Notes: generated by a model from the letters alone, not told the origin. 50,280 bases of DNA from Comamonadaceae bacterium (GCA_947380945.1 CANCTD010000002.1:1-50280), one strand, 5' to 3'; counted from the first letter of the stretch, positions 1 to 10,100 are shown. A program made the numbers and translations.

Positions 1-540
1 ACCGCTGACTGGGATTTTTTCTACCGCTGCTACGAGCGCACCTATCTGGAACACGGCAACGCGCCCTACCTGAGCCGGGATTTTTTCCAGCGCATGCAAG
101 ACAGCATGGCCGACAACTGGTTGCTGTTTATTGGCTTGCGCGGCGAACAGCCGATTGCCTGCAGCCTGATCGCACTCAACGATGCGGGTGGCCCGCAGCG
201 TGTGGCCTACGGTCGCTACTGGGGCGCGCTGGAGCGGGTTGACTGCCTGCATTTCGAGGCCTGCTACTACCAGCCGCTGGAATGGTGCATTGCCCACGGC
301 TACCACCGTTTTGAAGGCGGCGCGCAAGGCGAACACAAAATGGCGCGCGCCTTGCTACCCGTCAAAACCAGCAGCGCGCACTGGCTGTCGCACCCGGCAT
401 TTGCGGATGCAGTCGCCCGCTATTTGGAGCGCGAAGGGGCAGGTGTGGAGGATTACCTGGAACAGCTCGAATCACGCAGCCCGCTGCGCCCCGCCGTGCG
501 CCAAGCCGCCCTAGAGGGCGGCGACGCACCGGCGGGCTGA
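1..540 (+). CDS. FemAB-like / GNAT acyltransferase, C-terminal part (5' end outside window)
   Basis: The reading frame is open from base 1 and stops at 538-540, so only the last 179 residues are present. The segment with EGGAQGEHKMARALLP, followed by SAHWLSHP, matches the C-terminal signature of the FemAB_like (DUF482, PF04339) family, usually annotated as GNAT-fold acyltransferases related to peptidoglycan-bridge enzymes. Substrate and role are not established for this family. An internal ATG at 94 exists, but the conserved frame clearly continues upstream of it, so that is not the true start. The gene converges on ppa, 35 bases away. The family call is fairly secure; the function is not. 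Confidence 0.8.
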   Translation, partial: TADWDFFYRCYERTYLEHGNAPYLSRDFFQRMQDSMADNWLLFIGLRGEQPIACSLIALNDAGGPQRVAYGRYWGALERVDCLHFEACYYQPLEWCIAHGYHRFEGGAQGEHKMARALLPVKTSSAHWLSHPAFADAVARYLEREGAGVEDYLEQLESRSPLRPAVRQAALEGGDAPAG

Positions 541-575
541 TACCGCTTCAGATCGAACCGCGTCCGGGGCTCTCA

Positions 576-1112
576 TCAGCCCTGGGCCTTTTGGTAGTTC
601 GCAATGCCGTCGAGAATTTCCTGGTGCGCGGACTCGGGGCCTTCCCAGCCCAGAATCTTGACCCACTTGTTGGGCTCCAGGTCTTTGTAGTGCTCAAAGA
701 AATGGGCGATAGTTTTGAGCCGCATCGGGTTCAGGTCTTCGGGCTTTTGCCACTGGGTATAAATCGACAGTATCTTGTCGGTCGGCACAGCCAGGATCTT
801 GCCGTCCTGCCCGGCCTCGTCTTCCATCTTCAAAATGCCGATGGCGCGGCAGGTCACGACAACGCCCGGAATCAGCGGCACCGGAGTGATCACCAGCACG
901 TCAACCGGGTCGCCGTCGCCAGAAATGGTTTTGGGCACATAACCGTAATTGGTCGGGTAGTGCATGGATGTGCTCATGAAGCGGTCCACAAAAATCGCAC
1001 CGGTTTCCTTATCGACCTCGTATTTCACCGGGTCGGCGTTCATGGGGATTTCGATGATGACGTTGAAGGCCTGGGGAGCGTTCTTTCCGGGGGAGACTTT
1101 GTCGAGTGCCAT
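576..1112 (-). CDS. ppa: Inorganic pyrophosphatase (soluble family I)
   Basis: This 178-residue protein has the usual length of bacterial family I pyrophosphatases, which hydrolyse PPi to two phosphates in the cytoplasm and pull biosynthetic reactions forward. The signature DGDPVDV lies at residues 66-72 and supplies the metal-binding aspartates (D66, D68, D71). Upstream, FVDRFM and [10 protein letters not shown] are typical of the active-site pocket. The ATG at 1112 gives the expected N-terminus (MALDKVSPG). The gene is divergent from hppA, which encodes a membrane proton-pumping pyrophosphatase, with 242 bases between the start codons. The cell therefore has both a heat-wasting and an energy-conserving way to remove PPi. 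Confidence 0.96.
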   Translation of the reverse strand: MALDKVSPGKNAPQAFNVIIEIPMNADPVKYEVDKETGAIFVDRFMSTSMHYPTNYGYVPKTISGDGDPVDVLVITPVPLIPGVVVTCRAIGILKMEDEAGQDGKILAVPTDKILSIYTQWQKPEDLNPMRLKTIAHFFEHYKDLEPNKWVKILGWEGPESAHQEILDGIANYQKAQG

Positions 1113-1206
1113 AAATGATCTGGAAGTTATCGGGGTGCAGGCCCGGGTTGCGGGTGCGACCTAGGATTAACCCCTAGTTTACTGACTCGGCACTTGCACA
1201 CAGGCT

Positions 1207-1318
1207 GTGGCGCCATGGAATGGCGCTACAGTGCACCGGTTGGCCAATCGGCGCTACCTGCATACCCATGCACCTGCGCGCGAGGAAGCAACGCAAGCGG
1301 GGGTCTCGCAAGCGTTGC
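1207..1318 (+). promoter_or_regulatory. Leader region of hppA with two inverted repeats
   Basis: The region between ppa and hppA holds two inverted repeats. At 1207-1229 two 10-base arms flank a GGA loop with one mismatch (GTGGCGCCAT / ATGGCGCTAC). At 1288-1318 the arms GCAACGC and GCGTTGC are separated by 17 bases, 23 bases before the hppA Shine-Dalgarno sequence (AGGAG, 1342-1346). If transcription starts upstream of them they would fold in the 5' leader. No known riboswitch consensus was recognised and no convincing promoter hexamers could be assigned, so a regulatory role is only suggested. Confidence 0.3.
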
Positions 1319-1354
1319 CCCCACCATCGCGCAACAAATGCAGGAGTGTTTTTT

Positions 1355-3433
1355 ATGTCAGCAATTAACGCGGTCAACTTGGCCGTCGGATGCGGTTTGA
1401 TTGCCGTCATCTACGGCGTATGGGCCCGCAGTTGGATTCTTTCGCAGGACGCGGGTAACGCGCGTATGCAAGAAATCGCAGCAGCCATCCAAACCGGCGC
1501 TTCGGCCTATCTGGCCCGCCAGTACAAAACCATCGCCATGGTCGGCGTGGTTTTGGCCATTCTCATCGCGGCATTCCTCGACCAGCTCAGCGCGGTCGGC
1601 TTTGTCCTGGGCGCGGTGCTCTCGGGCGCCTGCGGCTTTATCGGCATGAATGTGTCGGTGCGCGCCAATGTGCGCACCGCCCAAGCCGCCACCCGCGGCA
1701 TTGGCCCGGCGTTGGACGTGGCCTTTCGCGGCGGCGCAATCACCGGCATGCTGGTGGTCGGCCTCGGGCTGCTGGGTGTGACCGGCTTTTATGCCTACCT
1801 GACCGCAGGCGGCATTCCCGCAGACGGCAAGGCTTTTGCGGGCCTGCTGAATCCGCTGGTGGGTTTTGCCTTCGGCTCGTCGCTGATTTCCATTTTTGCC
1901 CGCCTGGGCGGCGGCATTTTCACCAAGGGCGCGGACGTGGGCGCGGACCTGGTCGGCAAGGTTGAAGCCGGCATTCCGGAAGACGACCCCCGCAACCCGG
2001 CGGTGATTGCCGACAACGTGGGCGACAACGTGGGCGACTGCGCCGGCATGGCCGCCGACCTGTTTGAGACCTATGCGGTAACCCTGATTGCCACCATGGT
2101 GCTGGGTGCGCTGATGGCCGGTGCCGCCGGTCCCAACGCGGTGCTGTATCCGCTGGCGCTGGGCGGCGTGTCCATCGTCGCATCCATCATTGGTTGTTTC
2201 TTTGTTAAAGCCGAGCCCGACATGAAAAACGTCATGCCGGCTTTGTACAAAGGCCTGGCAGTGGCCGGGGTGCTTTCCTTGGTCGCGTTTTACTTTGTGA
2301 CCGAGTCCATGTTTCCGGCACCGGTCGCACTGGCCGACGGCGGCTCGCTCAGCGCCGGGGGACTGTTTGGCGCATGTGCCATCGGCCTGATCCTGACCGG
2401 CGCCCTGGTCTGGATCACCGAGTACTACACCGGCACCCAGTACGCGCCGGTACAGCACATTGCCCAGGCCTCCACCACCGGCCACGGCACCAACATCATC
2501 GCCGGCCTGGGCGTTTCCATGCGCTCCACCGCCTGGCCGGTCTTGTTTGTCTGCGCCGCCATTTACAGCGCATTCAACCTGGGTGGCTTGTACGGCATTG
2601 CGATTGCCGCCACCTCCATGCTCAGCATGGCCGGCATCGTGGTCGCCCTGGACGCCTACGGACCCATCACCGACAACGCGGGCGGCATCGCCGAAATGGC
2701 CGAACTGCCAGCCAGCGTGCGCGACATCACCGACCCGCTGGACGCGGTAGGCAACACCACCAAAGCAGTGACCAAGGGCTATGCCATCGGCTCGGCCGGT
2801 TTGGCCGCACTGGTCTTGTTTGCCGATTACACGCACAAGCTCGAAGGCCTGGGCGCGCATGTCAAGTTCGACCTGAGCGACCCCAAAGTCATCATCGGCC
2901 TGTTCATAGGCGGCCTGATCCCCTACCTCTTCGGGGCGATGGCGATGGAAGCCGTGGGCCGCGCCGCAGGTGCGGTGGTGGTCGAGGTGCGGCGTCAGTT
3001 CCGCGACATCAAGGGCATCATGGACGGCAGCGGCAAACCGGAATACGACACAGCGGTTGACATGCTGACCACGGCGGCAATCAAGGAAATGATGATCCCC
3101 AGCCTGCTGCCGGTGGTCGCACCCATCGTGGTCGGTCTGGTGCTGGGGCCAGCGGCGCTGGGTGGTTTGCTGATGGGCACCATCGTCACCGGTTTGTTCG
3201 TGGCCATTTCCATGTGTACCGGCGGCGGCGCCTGGGACAACGCCAAGAAATACATCGAAGACGGCCACCACGGCGGCAAAGGGTCTGAGACCCACAAAGC
3301 CGCGGTCACCGGCGATACCGTGGGCGACCCGTACAAGGACACCGCGGGTCCGGCGATCAACCCCTTGATCAAGATCATCAACATCGTGGCACTCCTGATC
3401 GTGCCGGTGATGATGTCCATCCACGGCATCTGA
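1355..3433 (+). CDS. hppA: K+-independent membrane-bound proton-pumping pyrophosphatase
   Basis: This 692-residue polytopic protein couples PPi hydrolysis to H+ export across the cytoplasmic or intracytoplasmic membrane. The catalytic loop contains [19 protein letters not shown] and the acidic motif [17 protein letters not shown], both diagnostic for membrane pyrophosphatases. Lys470 in [10 protein letters not shown], with Thr473, is the known determinant of the K+-independent subfamily; K+-dependent enzymes have Ala there. The ATG at 1355 was chosen because AGGAG lies 8 bases upstream and the product then begins at the first transmembrane segment; an in-frame ATG at 1220 would add 45 basic, unlike residues. 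Such pumps are common in purple phototrophs, where photophosphorylation-derived PPi can energise the membrane. A strong terminator follows. Confidence 0.96.
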   Translation: MSAINAVNLAVGCGLIAVIYGVWARSWILSQDAGNARMQEIAAAIQTGASAYLARQYKTIAMVGVVLAILIAAFLDQLSAVGFVLGAVLSGACGFIGMNVSVRANVRTAQAATRGIGPALDVAFRGGAITGMLVVGLGLLGVTGFYAYLTAGGIPADGKAFAGLLNPLVGFAFGSSLISIFARLGGGIFTKGADVGADLVGKVEAGIPEDDPRNPAVIADNVGDNVGDCAGMAADLFETYAVTLIATMVLGALMAGAAGPNAVLYPLALGGVSIVASIIGCFFVKAEPDMKNVMPALYKGLAVAGVLSLVAFYFVTESMFPAPVALADGGSLSAGGLFGACAIGLILTGALVWITEYYTGTQYAPVQHIAQASTTGHGTNIIAGLGVSMRSTAWPVLFVCAAIYSAFNLGGLYGIAIAATSMLSMAGIVVALDAYGPITDNAGGIAEMAELPASVRDITDPLDAVGNTTKAVTKGYAIGSAGLAALVLFADYTHKLEGLGAHVKFDLSDPKVIIGLFIGGLIPYLFGAMAMEAVGRAAGAVVVEVRRQFRDIKGIMDGSGKPEYDTAVDMLTTAAIKEMMIPSLLPVVAPIVVGLVLGPAALGGLLMGTIVTGLFVAISMCTGGGAWDNAKKYIEDGHHGGKGSETHKAAVTGDTVGDPYKDTAGPAINPLIKIINIVALLIVPVMMSIHGI

Positions 3434-3448
3434 CACTGCCGCAACCGT

Positions 3449-3476
3449 AAAAAAGCCCGCTTAAGCGGGCTTTTTT
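3449..3476 (+). terminator. Rho-independent terminator after hppA
   Basis: A perfect hairpin GCCCGC-TTAA-GCGGGC (3455-3470) is preceded by six A and followed by six T, beginning 15 bases after the hppA stop codon. It is symmetrical and could act on both strands, but the only gene ending here is hppA. Confidence 0.93.
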
Positions 3477-3526
3477 ACGAGCGTGCGCCGGCCGGCGGCG
3501 CCCTGCGATGCCGTTAATATGCGCCA

Positions 3527-4159
3527 ATGAAAATTTTGGTGATTGATGACCACGAACTGGTCCGCGAAGGGCTGCAGCAGGTCTTGCGCGGACTGGACCA
3601 GGACATCGACATCGTGCAGGCCGACAACGCGCAGGAATCACTGGCGCTGCTGGTCTCGCACCGTGACCTGGACCTGATTCTGCTGGACTACCACCTGCCT
3701 GATATGACGGGGCTGGAAATGCTGCAGCAACTCGGACGGCGCGCGCCTGAAGTACCGGTTCTGATGATCTCGGGCATGGCCAACGCCCACCTGATGCGCC
3801 AGGTACTGCACGCCGGTGCCGCCGGTTTTATCAGCAAGTCCAGCTCCAGCCGCGCCCTGCTCAAGGCGATCAAGGTGGTGCTCGACGGCGACATCTACAC
3901 GCCGGAGGACCTGCGCGACCTGGCTGGGCAGATCGTGGATGGGAGCATGCCCAAGCGGCCTTCGCTCTCGCGCACCCAGGAGCGGGTGTTCCGCTGCATG
4001 ATCGACGGCTTGAGCAACCGCGACATTGCGCTCAAGCTCGAGGTCGGGGAAGAAACCATCAAATCCCATGTCACATCCATACTGCGGCATTTCGATGTGC
4101 AAAACCGCACGCAGGCGGTGCTGGCTGGCGTGAACTACGGCTTTCGGCCCGGCATCTAA
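3527..4159 (+). CDS. NarL/FixJ-type response regulator (REC plus LuxR-type HTH)
   Basis: This 210-residue two-domain regulator has an N-terminal receiver with acidic pair D7-D8, phospho-acceptor D54 in ILLDYHLPDMTG, Ser82 in the Thr/Ser switch position and Lys104 in GFISKSSSS. The C-terminal LuxR-type helix-turn-helix (about 148-205) contains LSRTQERVFRCMIDGLSNRD and EETIKSHVTSILRHFDVQNR. All residues needed for phosphorylation are present. It converges with a hybrid histidine kinase gene that ends 19 bases away and is a plausible partner, although convergent partners are less usual than co-transcribed ones. Target genes cannot be read from the sequence. The ATG at 3527 gives a canonical REC start; its ribosome binding site is weak. 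Confidence 0.9.
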   Translation: MKILVIDDHELVREGLQQVLRGLDQDIDIVQADNAQESLALLVSHRDLDLILLDYHLPDMTGLEMLQQLGRRAPEVPVLMISGMANAHLMRQVLHAGAAGFISKSSSSRALLKAIKVVLDGDIYTPEDLRDLAGQIVDGSMPKRPSLSRTQERVFRCMIDGLSNRDIALKLEVGEETIKSHVTSILRHFDVQNRTQAVLAGVNYGFRPGI

Positions 4160-4178
4160 GGCGGCGCACAGCCGGTCC

Positions 4179-5642
4179 TCAGTCTGCGGCCGCGTCCTCC
4201 GCGCGTAAACGGCGCAACCAGGCCCGCAACTTGGCCGGGCGAACGGGCTTGTCGAGCACCACCACGCCCTGCTCCTGCCATTGCGCGCGCAACGCAAGCT
4301 CGCCCGGTCCGCCAAACAAACAAGCTGGAATTTGCGCGCCCACGCAGCGGCGCAGCACGCTGACCGCACCCAAATCCGGCAGTGCAAGCGGCCCGTCCTG
4401 AACCGCGTCCATGCCGGACGGCCTGGTCAATGCAATGTCGCACACGATGGCACCGGGCGCGAAACCACCGTCCTGCAAGCGCCGAAGCGCCGGCTCCAGC
4501 GCCGCTGCCGCAAACACCGCGCAACCCCAGGACAGCAGCAGGCCTTCCAGTGCCGCGCGGACCTGCTCGTCGGGCTCCAGAACCACCACATGGATGCCCT
4601 GCAAGTCGGCGTAGCGCGCACCCACCCCCTGCGCCCGTTCAGGCTGCGCAGCGGCGGGGCGGGGCCGGGCAATCGGCAAGGTCACCGAAAAGCGGGCACC
4701 ACAGCCGAGGGCGGAGCGGACCGCCAGGCTGGCACCCAGCACCTCGGTTGTCCGGGCCACGATGTGCAGCCCCAGGCCCATGCCTTTGGACACATCCGCG
4801 CTCTCGCCATCGACGCGGTAGAACTCCTGGAAGATATGTTGCTGATGCGCCGGGTCTATCCCACGCCCGCTGTCCATCACATCAATGCGCACGCCCATCC
4901 CGTTTTGCACCTTGCGGCACACAATCATCACCGCGCCCTGGCTGGTGTAGCGCAGGGCGTTGTGGCCCAAATTCATCACAACCCTTTGCAGCAAGGCCGG
5001 ATCGGTCAAAGCCCACAAGCCGGTGGGCCGGACCCGGAAGCGCAAACCCTGTGCGCGGGCCTGCGCCGACAAGGCCGTGCGCACGGCCTGAAAGGTCTGC
5101 TCGATCGGATGCGCCTGGAAATTGGCTTTGACCGCCCCCGCCTCCAGCTTGGACAAATCCAGCAAGCCGTCCAGCAAATCCTGCATGGACTGCACCGCCG
5201 ACTCCAGGTTGTCCACCAAACCGTCGGCCCCGCGCCCCAGCGGCAGCTGCCCCAGCCGGGCGATGAACAAGCCCATGGCGTGCATGGGTTGGCGCAGGTC
5301 GTGGCTGGCCGCAGCGATGAAGCGGGATTTGGCCTGGGTGGCGCTTTCTGCCTCTTCTTTGCGCAGGCGCAGCTCGCGGGTGACATCCGCCACCAGGGCC
5401 TCCAGTTCTTCCTTGCCCCACTGGACCCGCTTGCCAATGGCGCTCAAGGTGCGGTAGCTGGGTGCCAGCGGCCCGTTGGCCTGGGCCAGCGCCGCAATTT
5501 CCGAAAAATCATTGCTTTCGATGCGCTGAATCGCCGCGTTCAGGCGCGCCACGTTGCTGCGCTCCCGCCGCAGGGTGCGCCAGGCGACCAGGCCGCTCAT
5601 GCCGCAGGCCAGAGCCAATAAAGCAATTAACCATTCCCGCAC
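4179..5642 (-). CDS. Membrane-anchored hybrid sensor histidine kinase with C-terminal receiver
   Basis: The 487-residue protein has one N-terminal membrane segment (about 4-21), a short coiled linker with no recognisable periplasmic sensor, a HisKA domain with phospho-acceptor His114 in [14 protein letters not shown], an ATPase domain with N228 and G boxes DSGRGID (257-263) and GMGLGL (288-292), and a receiver domain (about 350-480) with D402 in IVCDIAL and K465 in LDKPV. It starts at GTG 5642, preceded by a near-perfect AAAGGAGG at 7-base spacing. The signal is probably sensed at the membrane or through the linker. The convergent NarL-type regulator is the likely output; the attached receiver may mediate phosphorelay or feedback. 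Confidence 0.88.
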   Translation of the reverse strand: MREWLIALLALACGMSGLVAWRTLRRERSNVARLNAAIQRIESNDFSEIAALAQANGPLAPSYRTLSAIGKRVQWGKEELEALVADVTRELRLRKEEAESATQAKSRFIAAASHDLRQPMHAMGLFIARLGQLPLGRGADGLVDNLESAVQSMQDLLDGLLDLSKLEAGAVKANFQAHPIEQTFQAVRTALSAQARAQGLRFRVRPTGLWALTDPALLQRVVMNLGHNALRYTSQGAVMIVCRKVQNGMGVRIDVMDSGRGIDPAHQQHIFQEFYRVDGESADVSKGMGLGLHIVARTTEVLGASLAVRSALGCGARFSVTLPIARPRPAAAQPERAQGVGARYADLQGIHVVVLEPDEQVRAALEGLLLSWGCAVFAAAALEPALRRLQDGGFAPGAIVCDIALTRPSGMDAVQDGPLALPDLGAVSVLRRCVGAQIPACLFGGPGELALRAQWQEQGVVVLDKPVRPAKLRAWLRRLRAEDAAAD

Positions 5643-5732
5643 CCGCGACCCTCCTTTGAAAAACCGGCCGACGCCCGCGGCACCGGATGTACGCCTTCAA
5701 CGGCACCTACCCACCCGGTACACAATCAGGCC

Positions 5733-6893
5733 ATGGCCGAAAACTCCACCCCCCGCATTGTCCCCCTGCGCGACGCGCGCCCGAGGCACATTCCGATTCC
5801 GGCTGCGGCAATGGATGCATCCAGCCGGATTTCTGCGGACGGCAGCCTGCGCGACCGCTTGCAACGTCCGCTGCGCGACCTGCGCATCAGCGTCACTGAC
5901 CGCTGCAACTTCCGCTGCAGCTACTGCATGCCCAAGGAGGTTTTCGACAAAGATTATGTCTACCTGCCGCATTCAGAATTGCTGAGTTTTGAGGAAATCA
6001 CCCGGATTGCCACCCAGTTTGTTGCCCATGGTGTGGAAAAAATCCGCCTCACCGGCGGGGAGCCGCTGCTGCGCAAAAACCTGGAACTGCTGGTGGCCCA
6101 ACTGGCCGCTTTGCGCACCCCGCAGGGCAAGCCGCTGGATTTGACGCTGACCACCAACGGCTCCTTGCTGGCGCGCAAAGCGCATGATTTGAAGGCCGCA
6201 GGCTTGCAGCGCGTCACCGTCAGCCTGGACGGCCTGGACGATGCGGTCTTCCAACGCATGAACGATGTGGACTTCCCCGTTGCGGATGTACTCGACGGCA
6301 TTGCTGCGGCACAGGCTGCGGGCTTGGGGCCTATCAAGGTGAATATGGTGGTCAAACGCGGCACCAACGACCAGGAAATTCTGCCCATGGCGCGGCATTT
6401 CCGCGGCAGTGGCGTGGTGCTGCGCTTTATTGAATACATGGACGTGGGCGCAACCAACGGCTGGCGCATGGACGATGTGCTGCCCTCTAGTGCGGTCATC
6501 GCACGCCTACAGTCCGCCATGCCGCTGGTGGCGCTGGAGCCCGCGCAAGCGGGCGAGACCGCGCAGCGCTGGGGCTATGCCGACGCTGGCGGACGCTACG
6601 ACCCGGCGCTGGGCGAAGTCGGCGTGATCAGCAGCGTCACCCAGGCCTTTTGCGGCAGCTGCAACCGGGCGCGGCTTTCCACCGAGGGCCAGTTGTTCTT
6701 GTGCCTTTTTGCCAGCCAGGGCTACGACTTGCGCAGCCTGGTGCGGGGGCACTTGGACGACGCGGATCTGGCCAGCGCCATCGGCCATATCTGGCAGGGC
6801 CGTAGCGACCGCTATTCCGCACTGCGCGCGGGCATGCCCCCAGACCATGCGCAGGGCGCCAAGCGGGTGGAAATGAGTTACATCGGGGGCTGA
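5733..6893 (+). CDS. moaA: GTP 3',8-cyclase (molybdenum cofactor biosynthesis protein A)
   Basis: This 386-residue radical SAM enzyme carries out the first step of molybdopterin synthesis, converting GTP to 3',8-cyclo-GTP for MoaC. The N-terminal [4Fe-4S] motif CNFRCSYC gives C58, C62 and C65; the second cluster uses C307, C310 and C324 in [19 protein letters not shown]. The protein ends in Gly-Gly, as expected. The N-terminus is about 30 residues longer than the minimal enzyme; an in-frame ATG at 5811 would remove 26 residues and is an alternative start. It is followed after 6 bases by mobA and then moeA, a Mo-cofactor operon. The insertion step made here serves molybdoenzymes not found in this window. 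Confidence 0.96.
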   Translation: MAENSTPRIVPLRDARPRHIPIPAAAMDASSRISADGSLRDRLQRPLRDLRISVTDRCNFRCSYCMPKEVFDKDYVYLPHSELLSFEEITRIATQFVAHGVEKIRLTGGEPLLRKNLELLVAQLAALRTPQGKPLDLTLTTNGSLLARKAHDLKAAGLQRVTVSLDGLDDAVFQRMNDVDFPVADVLDGIAAAQAAGLGPIKVNMVVKRGTNDQEILPMARHFRGSGVVLRFIEYMDVGATNGWRMDDVLPSSAVIARLQSAMPLVALEPAQAGETAQRWGYADAGGRYDPALGEVGVISSVTQAFCGSCNRARLSTEGQLFLCLFASQGYDLRSLVRGHLDDADLASAIGHIWQGRSDRYSALRAGMPPDHAQGAKRVEMSYIGG

Positions 6894-6899
6894 GCGGCG

Positions 6900-7565
6900 A
6901 TGGTGCAAGCAACAGCGATACGCGCAGACCAGGTTTGTGCCGTGGTGCTGGCCGGGGGCGAGGGGCGGCGCATGGGCGGCGTGGACAAAGGCTTGCAAAT
7001 GCTCGGCGCCAAGCCCCTGGCACTGCACGCCATCGAACGCCTGCAAGCGCAAACCCTGGGCGCACCGCGCACCCTGGCGCTCAATGCCAACCGCAACCTG
7101 GAGGCTTATGCCGCTTGGGGTTTTGCGGTCTGGCCCGACACGGTCGGCGGTTTTGCCGGACCGCTGGCAGGTTTCCACACAGCCTTGGCGCGCTGCGGCT
7201 CCGACCATGGCTACCTGCTGACCGTGCCCTGCGACTCGCCCCTGTTTCCGCTGGACCTGCTGGCGCGCCTGGCCCAGGCGCTGCAAAGCGGGACACAGCC
7301 CATCGCCATGGCCTGCGCCGCCGACGGCCCGCAGGACCGCAGCCTGCGTCGGCAACCGGTTTTTTGCCTGATCAAGACCAGCCTGCGCCCCAGCCTGGCG
7401 CAATTTTTGGAAAGCGGCGGGCGCAAGATCGACGCCTGGACACAGGCGCAGGGCCAAATCGATGTACCCTTTGACCAGCCGCATGACGATCCGCGCGGAT
7501 TTTTCAATGCCAATACCCTGGCCGAGTTGCAGACCCTGCAAACCGCGGCGCCGCACTCTCTATGA
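6900..7565 (+). CDS. mobA: Molybdenum cofactor guanylyltransferase
   Basis: This 221-residue nucleotidyltransferase-fold protein attaches GMP to Mo-molybdopterin to form the bis-MGD cofactor of DMSO-reductase-type enzymes. The N-terminal GTP-binding loop is LAGGEGRRMGGVDKGL with the catalytic Lys of the KGL motif; TVPCDSPLFP carries the metal-binding Asp, and DEPR-like FDQPHDDPRGFFNANT near the C-terminus is typical of MobA. The start ATG at 6900 lies 6 bases after moaA, and the stop overlaps the moeA start by 4 bases (ATGA), indicating translational coupling. The presence of mobA implies that the organism has at least one MGD-dependent enzyme, such as a nitrate, DMSO or formate oxidoreductase. 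Confidence 0.95.
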   Translation: MVQATAIRADQVCAVVLAGGEGRRMGGVDKGLQMLGAKPLALHAIERLQAQTLGAPRTLALNANRNLEAYAAWGFAVWPDTVGGFAGPLAGFHTALARCGSDHGYLLTVPCDSPLFPLDLLARLAQALQSGTQPIAMACAADGPQDRSLRRQPVFCLIKTSLRPSLAQFLESGGRKIDAWTQAQGQIDVPFDQPHDDPRGFFNANTLAELQTLQTAAPHSL

Positions 7566-8851
7566 AAAGCCTGGACGCGATTGCTGCCGCGCTGCAGGGC
7601 TATGACCCGCAGGCCCTCCCGGCGCACACGGTCAACGCCTTTTTGGCCGAGCTGGTACCCGCTCCCACCCGCAGTGAGCGCGTGGACCTGCTGCAAGCGC
7701 TAGGGCGGGTGCTGGCCGAAGATGTGATCTGCCCCATCGATGTACCCGCGCACGACAACGCGGCCATGGACGGCTACGCCTTCGATAGCGCGCAATTGCG
7801 CCCCGGGCTGCCGCTCACGCTGCGGGTCGCGGGCACCGCCCGCGCCGGAGCCGCTTACACCGGGGCGGTGGCGCAAGGCGCGTGCGTCAAGATCATGACC
7901 GGGGCGGTCATGCCTGCCGGCTTGGACACGGTGGTGCCACAAGAACTGGTGCACGCTGCAGAGGGCGCGGTAGAGATTGCCGCCGGCCTCATACGCCCGG
8001 GCGACAACCGGCGTCTGGCGGGCGAAGATCTGCGACGGGGCAGCACCGCGCTGGCGCGCGGCACCCGCATCACCCCTGCCGCCCTGGGCCTGGTTGCCAG
8101 CCTGGGGATCGCGCAGGTGCCGGTCTACGCCCGGCTGCGGGTGGCGTATTTCAGTACCGGGGACGAAATTTTGAGCCTGGGGGATGCACCGCGCGAAGGT
8201 GCGGTGTTTGACAGCAACCGCTACACAGTTCTGGGGATGTTGCAGCGCATGGGCATCGAGGTGCTGGACCTGGGCGTGGTGCCGGACCAGCCCGCTGCCT
8301 TGCAAGCCGCGTTCAGCCGCGCTGCGCGCGAGGCCGACGCCACCATCACCAGCGGCGGCGTGAGCGTAGGCGAGGCCGACCACACCAAAGCGATGATGCG
8401 GCAACTGGCGCAGGCCACGCCCGATGGCGGCGGCGGGGTGGTTTTCTGGCGCATTGCCATGCGCCCGGGCCGGCCCATGGCCGTGGGGCGCATAGGCCAC
8501 AAACCGCTGTTTGGCCTGCCCGGAAATCCGGTGGCGGTCATGGTCACCTTTTTGGCCTTTGTGCGGCCTGCGCTGTGGCAGATGATGGGAGCCCGGGTCA
8601 GCGAGCCGCCCATGCTGCAGGCGCGCAGCAGCGAAGCCATCCGCAAAAAGCCCGGGCGCACCGAATACCAGCGGGCCATTGTCAGTACCGACGCAGCGGG
8701 CGGACTCACCGTTCGCACCACCGGTCAACAGGGTTCGGGCGTGCTGAGCTCCATGGTGCAGGCCAATGGCCTGCTGGTACTGTCCCACGCGCAGGCCGAT
8801 GTGCAGGTGGGTGACACCGTGCGCGTGATGCTGTTTGACGGCGTGATCTAG
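7562..8851 (+). CDS. moeA: Molybdopterin molybdenumtransferase
   Basis: The 429-residue MoeA inserts molybdate into adenylylated molybdopterin. Recognisable segments in order are HDNAAMDGYAF (about 62-72), TGAVMPAGLDTVVPQE, the GD-rich substrate loop FSTGDEI, TSGGVSVGEADHTK and LPGNPVAVMVTF, covering domains I to IV at normal family length. The ATG at 7562 overlaps the last bases of mobA (ATGA), so translation is coupled. It is the last gene of moaA-mobA-moeA and converges with rnhA, whose stop is 9 bases away. moaC, moaD, moaE and mogA are not in this window and must lie elsewhere. Confidence 0.95.
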   Translation: MKSLDAIAAALQGYDPQALPAHTVNAFLAELVPAPTRSERVDLLQALGRVLAEDVICPIDVPAHDNAAMDGYAFDSAQLRPGLPLTLRVAGTARAGAAYTGAVAQGACVKIMTGAVMPAGLDTVVPQELVHAAEGAVEIAAGLIRPGDNRRLAGEDLRRGSTALARGTRITPAALGLVASLGIAQVPVYARLRVAYFSTGDEILSLGDAPREGAVFDSNRYTVLGMLQRMGIEVLDLGVVPDQPAALQAAFSRAAREADATITSGGVSVGEADHTKAMMRQLAQATPDGGGGVVFWRIAMRPGRPMAVGRIGHKPLFGLPGNPVAVMVTFLAFVRPALWQMMGARVSEPPMLQARSSEAIRKKPGRTEYQRAIVSTDAAGGLTVRTTGQQGSGVLSSMVQANGLLVLSHAQADVQVGDTVRVMLFDGVI

Positions 8852-8860
8852 GGCCTGCGC

Positions 8861-9313
8861 TCAGGCCACGCCCATGGCCAGCGTGACGCCCTGGTTGGCC
8901 AGCGCGTCGGCGCGCTCATTGCCCGGATCACCGGCATGGCCCTTGACCCAGCGCCAATCGATGCGGTGGCCGCCCGTGGCAACCAGTTCGTCGAGCCGCT
9001 GCCACAGGTCCACGTTTTTGACCGGCTGCTTGGCTGCGGTTTTCCAGCCCTTGGCTTTCCAGCCGGGCAGCCATTCGGTAATGCCCTTGAGCACGTACTG
9101 ACTGTCCAGATGCAGCGTCACGGCGCAGGGTCGCTTGAGCGCGCCCAGGGCCTGGATCACGGCCATCATTTCCATGCGGTTGTTGGTGGTGCCCAACTCA
9201 CCGCCGCACAACTCCTTGCGGGTGCCGTCGCCGGCGCACAGCAACACGCCCCAGCCCCCGGGGCCGGGATTGCCTTTGCAGGCGCCATCGGTGTAAATCA
9301 CGACTTCATTCAT
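8861..9313 (-). CDS. rnhA: Ribonuclease HI
   Basis: This 150-residue enzyme degrades RNA in RNA-DNA hybrids, removing R-loops and primer remnants. The four catalytic carboxylates are D9 ([16 protein letters not shown]), E48 (NNRMEMMAV), D70 (LHLDSQYV) and D136 ([10 protein letters not shown]), with the assisting His126 in WVKGHAG. Length and motif spacing match E. coli RNase HI closely. Its start overlaps the end of the upstream methyltransferase by 8 bases on the same strand, so the two are probably co-transcribed; this methyltransferase-rnhA pair is common in proteobacteria. Confidence 0.96.
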   Translation of the reverse strand: MNEVVIYTDGACKGNPGPGGWGVLLCAGDGTRKELCGGELGTTNNRMEMMAVIQALGALKRPCAVTLHLDSQYVLKGITEWLPGWKAKGWKTAAKQPVKNVDLWQRLDELVATGGHRIDWRWVKGHAGDPGNERADALANQGVTLAMGVA

Positions 9314-10100
9314 GGGGTACGCTGTGCTTTCCGGCCTCCGAATGGCTGGCCACGGGTGCCGTTTGCGCGGCGCGCTTGGGCTTGGGTTTCCAGGCCGGTG
9401 CCAACAGGCGCATTCCGCGCACCCGTTTGACGCCGACCACCATGTAGGACGCGCCCAGAATCGGCCACCAGCGCGCGCCCAAACGTTCCATAAAGCCCCA
9501 GCGGGCTATCCATTTCTGGCTGCGCACCGGCGGCACATAGCAGCCGAATTGGACCCGCTCGGTCTCGAAACTGAGCAAGCGCAACCAATCCCGCAAGCGC
9601 CAGTAGCCTATGGTTTCGCCCGGCTGCGGCAGATACAAAGGGCCCAGCTGTCCGCGCAAACCAAAGCGGCGCAGCACCCGCCCCAGGGCCTGGCGCAGGG
9701 TCCACCAACTCAGCGGGTTCAAGCCACAAATAACCACCCGGCCTTCGGGCACCAGCACCCGCTCCACCTCACGCAGCGTGGCGTGCGGGTCGGCGCTGCA
9801 CTCCAGCGTGTGGGGCAGGACCAGCAAATCCAGGCTGGCGGCGGCAAAAGGCAGGGCCGCAAAATCGGTCACCAAGGCACAGCGCAAAGCCGGCGCGCAG
9901 GCCAGCGGCTGTTCGGCCAGCCACTGGTGCGGCATGCGGTTGCTGCGCAAGGCGTCTAATGCGGGTATTCCCAATTGCAGGGCATGAAAGCCAAACGCAT
10001 CGGCAACGACAGCGTCTATCTGCACTTGTTCCCAGTCCAACAGGTAGCTGCCCACGGGTGTGGCCAGCCAATCCTGCAAACCTATAATTTGTTCGTCCAT
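9306..10100 (-). CDS. Class I SAM-dependent methyltransferase (type-11 domain)
   Basis: This 264-residue protein has a methyltransferase fold: [20 protein letters not shown] followed by [22 protein letters not shown] corresponds to motifs IV-V of type-11 methyltransferases. The usual glycine-rich SAM loop is not well preserved at the N-terminus, a known trait of this rnhA/gloB-linked subfamily. The substrate is unknown. The C-terminus is basic and low in complexity. The ATG at 10100 shares the bases CATG with the divergent mltD start, so the two genes have no 5' spacer and each must be transcribed from within the other, or mltD uses a downstream start. It overlaps rnhA by 8 bases. Confidence 0.82.
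   Translation of the reverse strand: MDEQIIGLQDWLATPVGSYLLDWEQVQIDAVVADAFGFHALQLGIPALDALRSNRMPHQWLAEQPLACAPALRCALVTDFAALPFAAASLDLLVLPHTLECSADPHATLREVERVLVPEGRVVICGLNPLSWWTLRQALGRVLRRFGLRGQLGPLYLPQPGETIGYWRLRDWLRLLSFETERVQFGCYVPPVRSQKWIARWGFMERLGARWWPILGASYMVVGVKRVRGMRLLAPAWKPKPKRAAQTAPVASHSEAGKHSVPHE

Noticed and set aside
1220-1354. Extended N-terminus of hppA from ATG 1220
   Set aside because: The extra 45 residues are basic and unlike membrane pyrophosphatases, and ATG 1355 has its own Shine-Dalgarno sequence.
1358-3436. Long open frame (692 codons) on the minus strand opposite hppA
   Set aside because: It mirrors hppA codon for codon; the product is rich in His/Gln/Asp with no membrane or domain pattern, a typical antisense shadow of GC-rich coding DNA.
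4281-5621. 446-codon plus-strand frame opposite the hybrid kinase
   Set aside because: The minus-strand frame has complete HisKA, ATPase and REC motifs and a strong ribosome binding site; the opposite frame has none.
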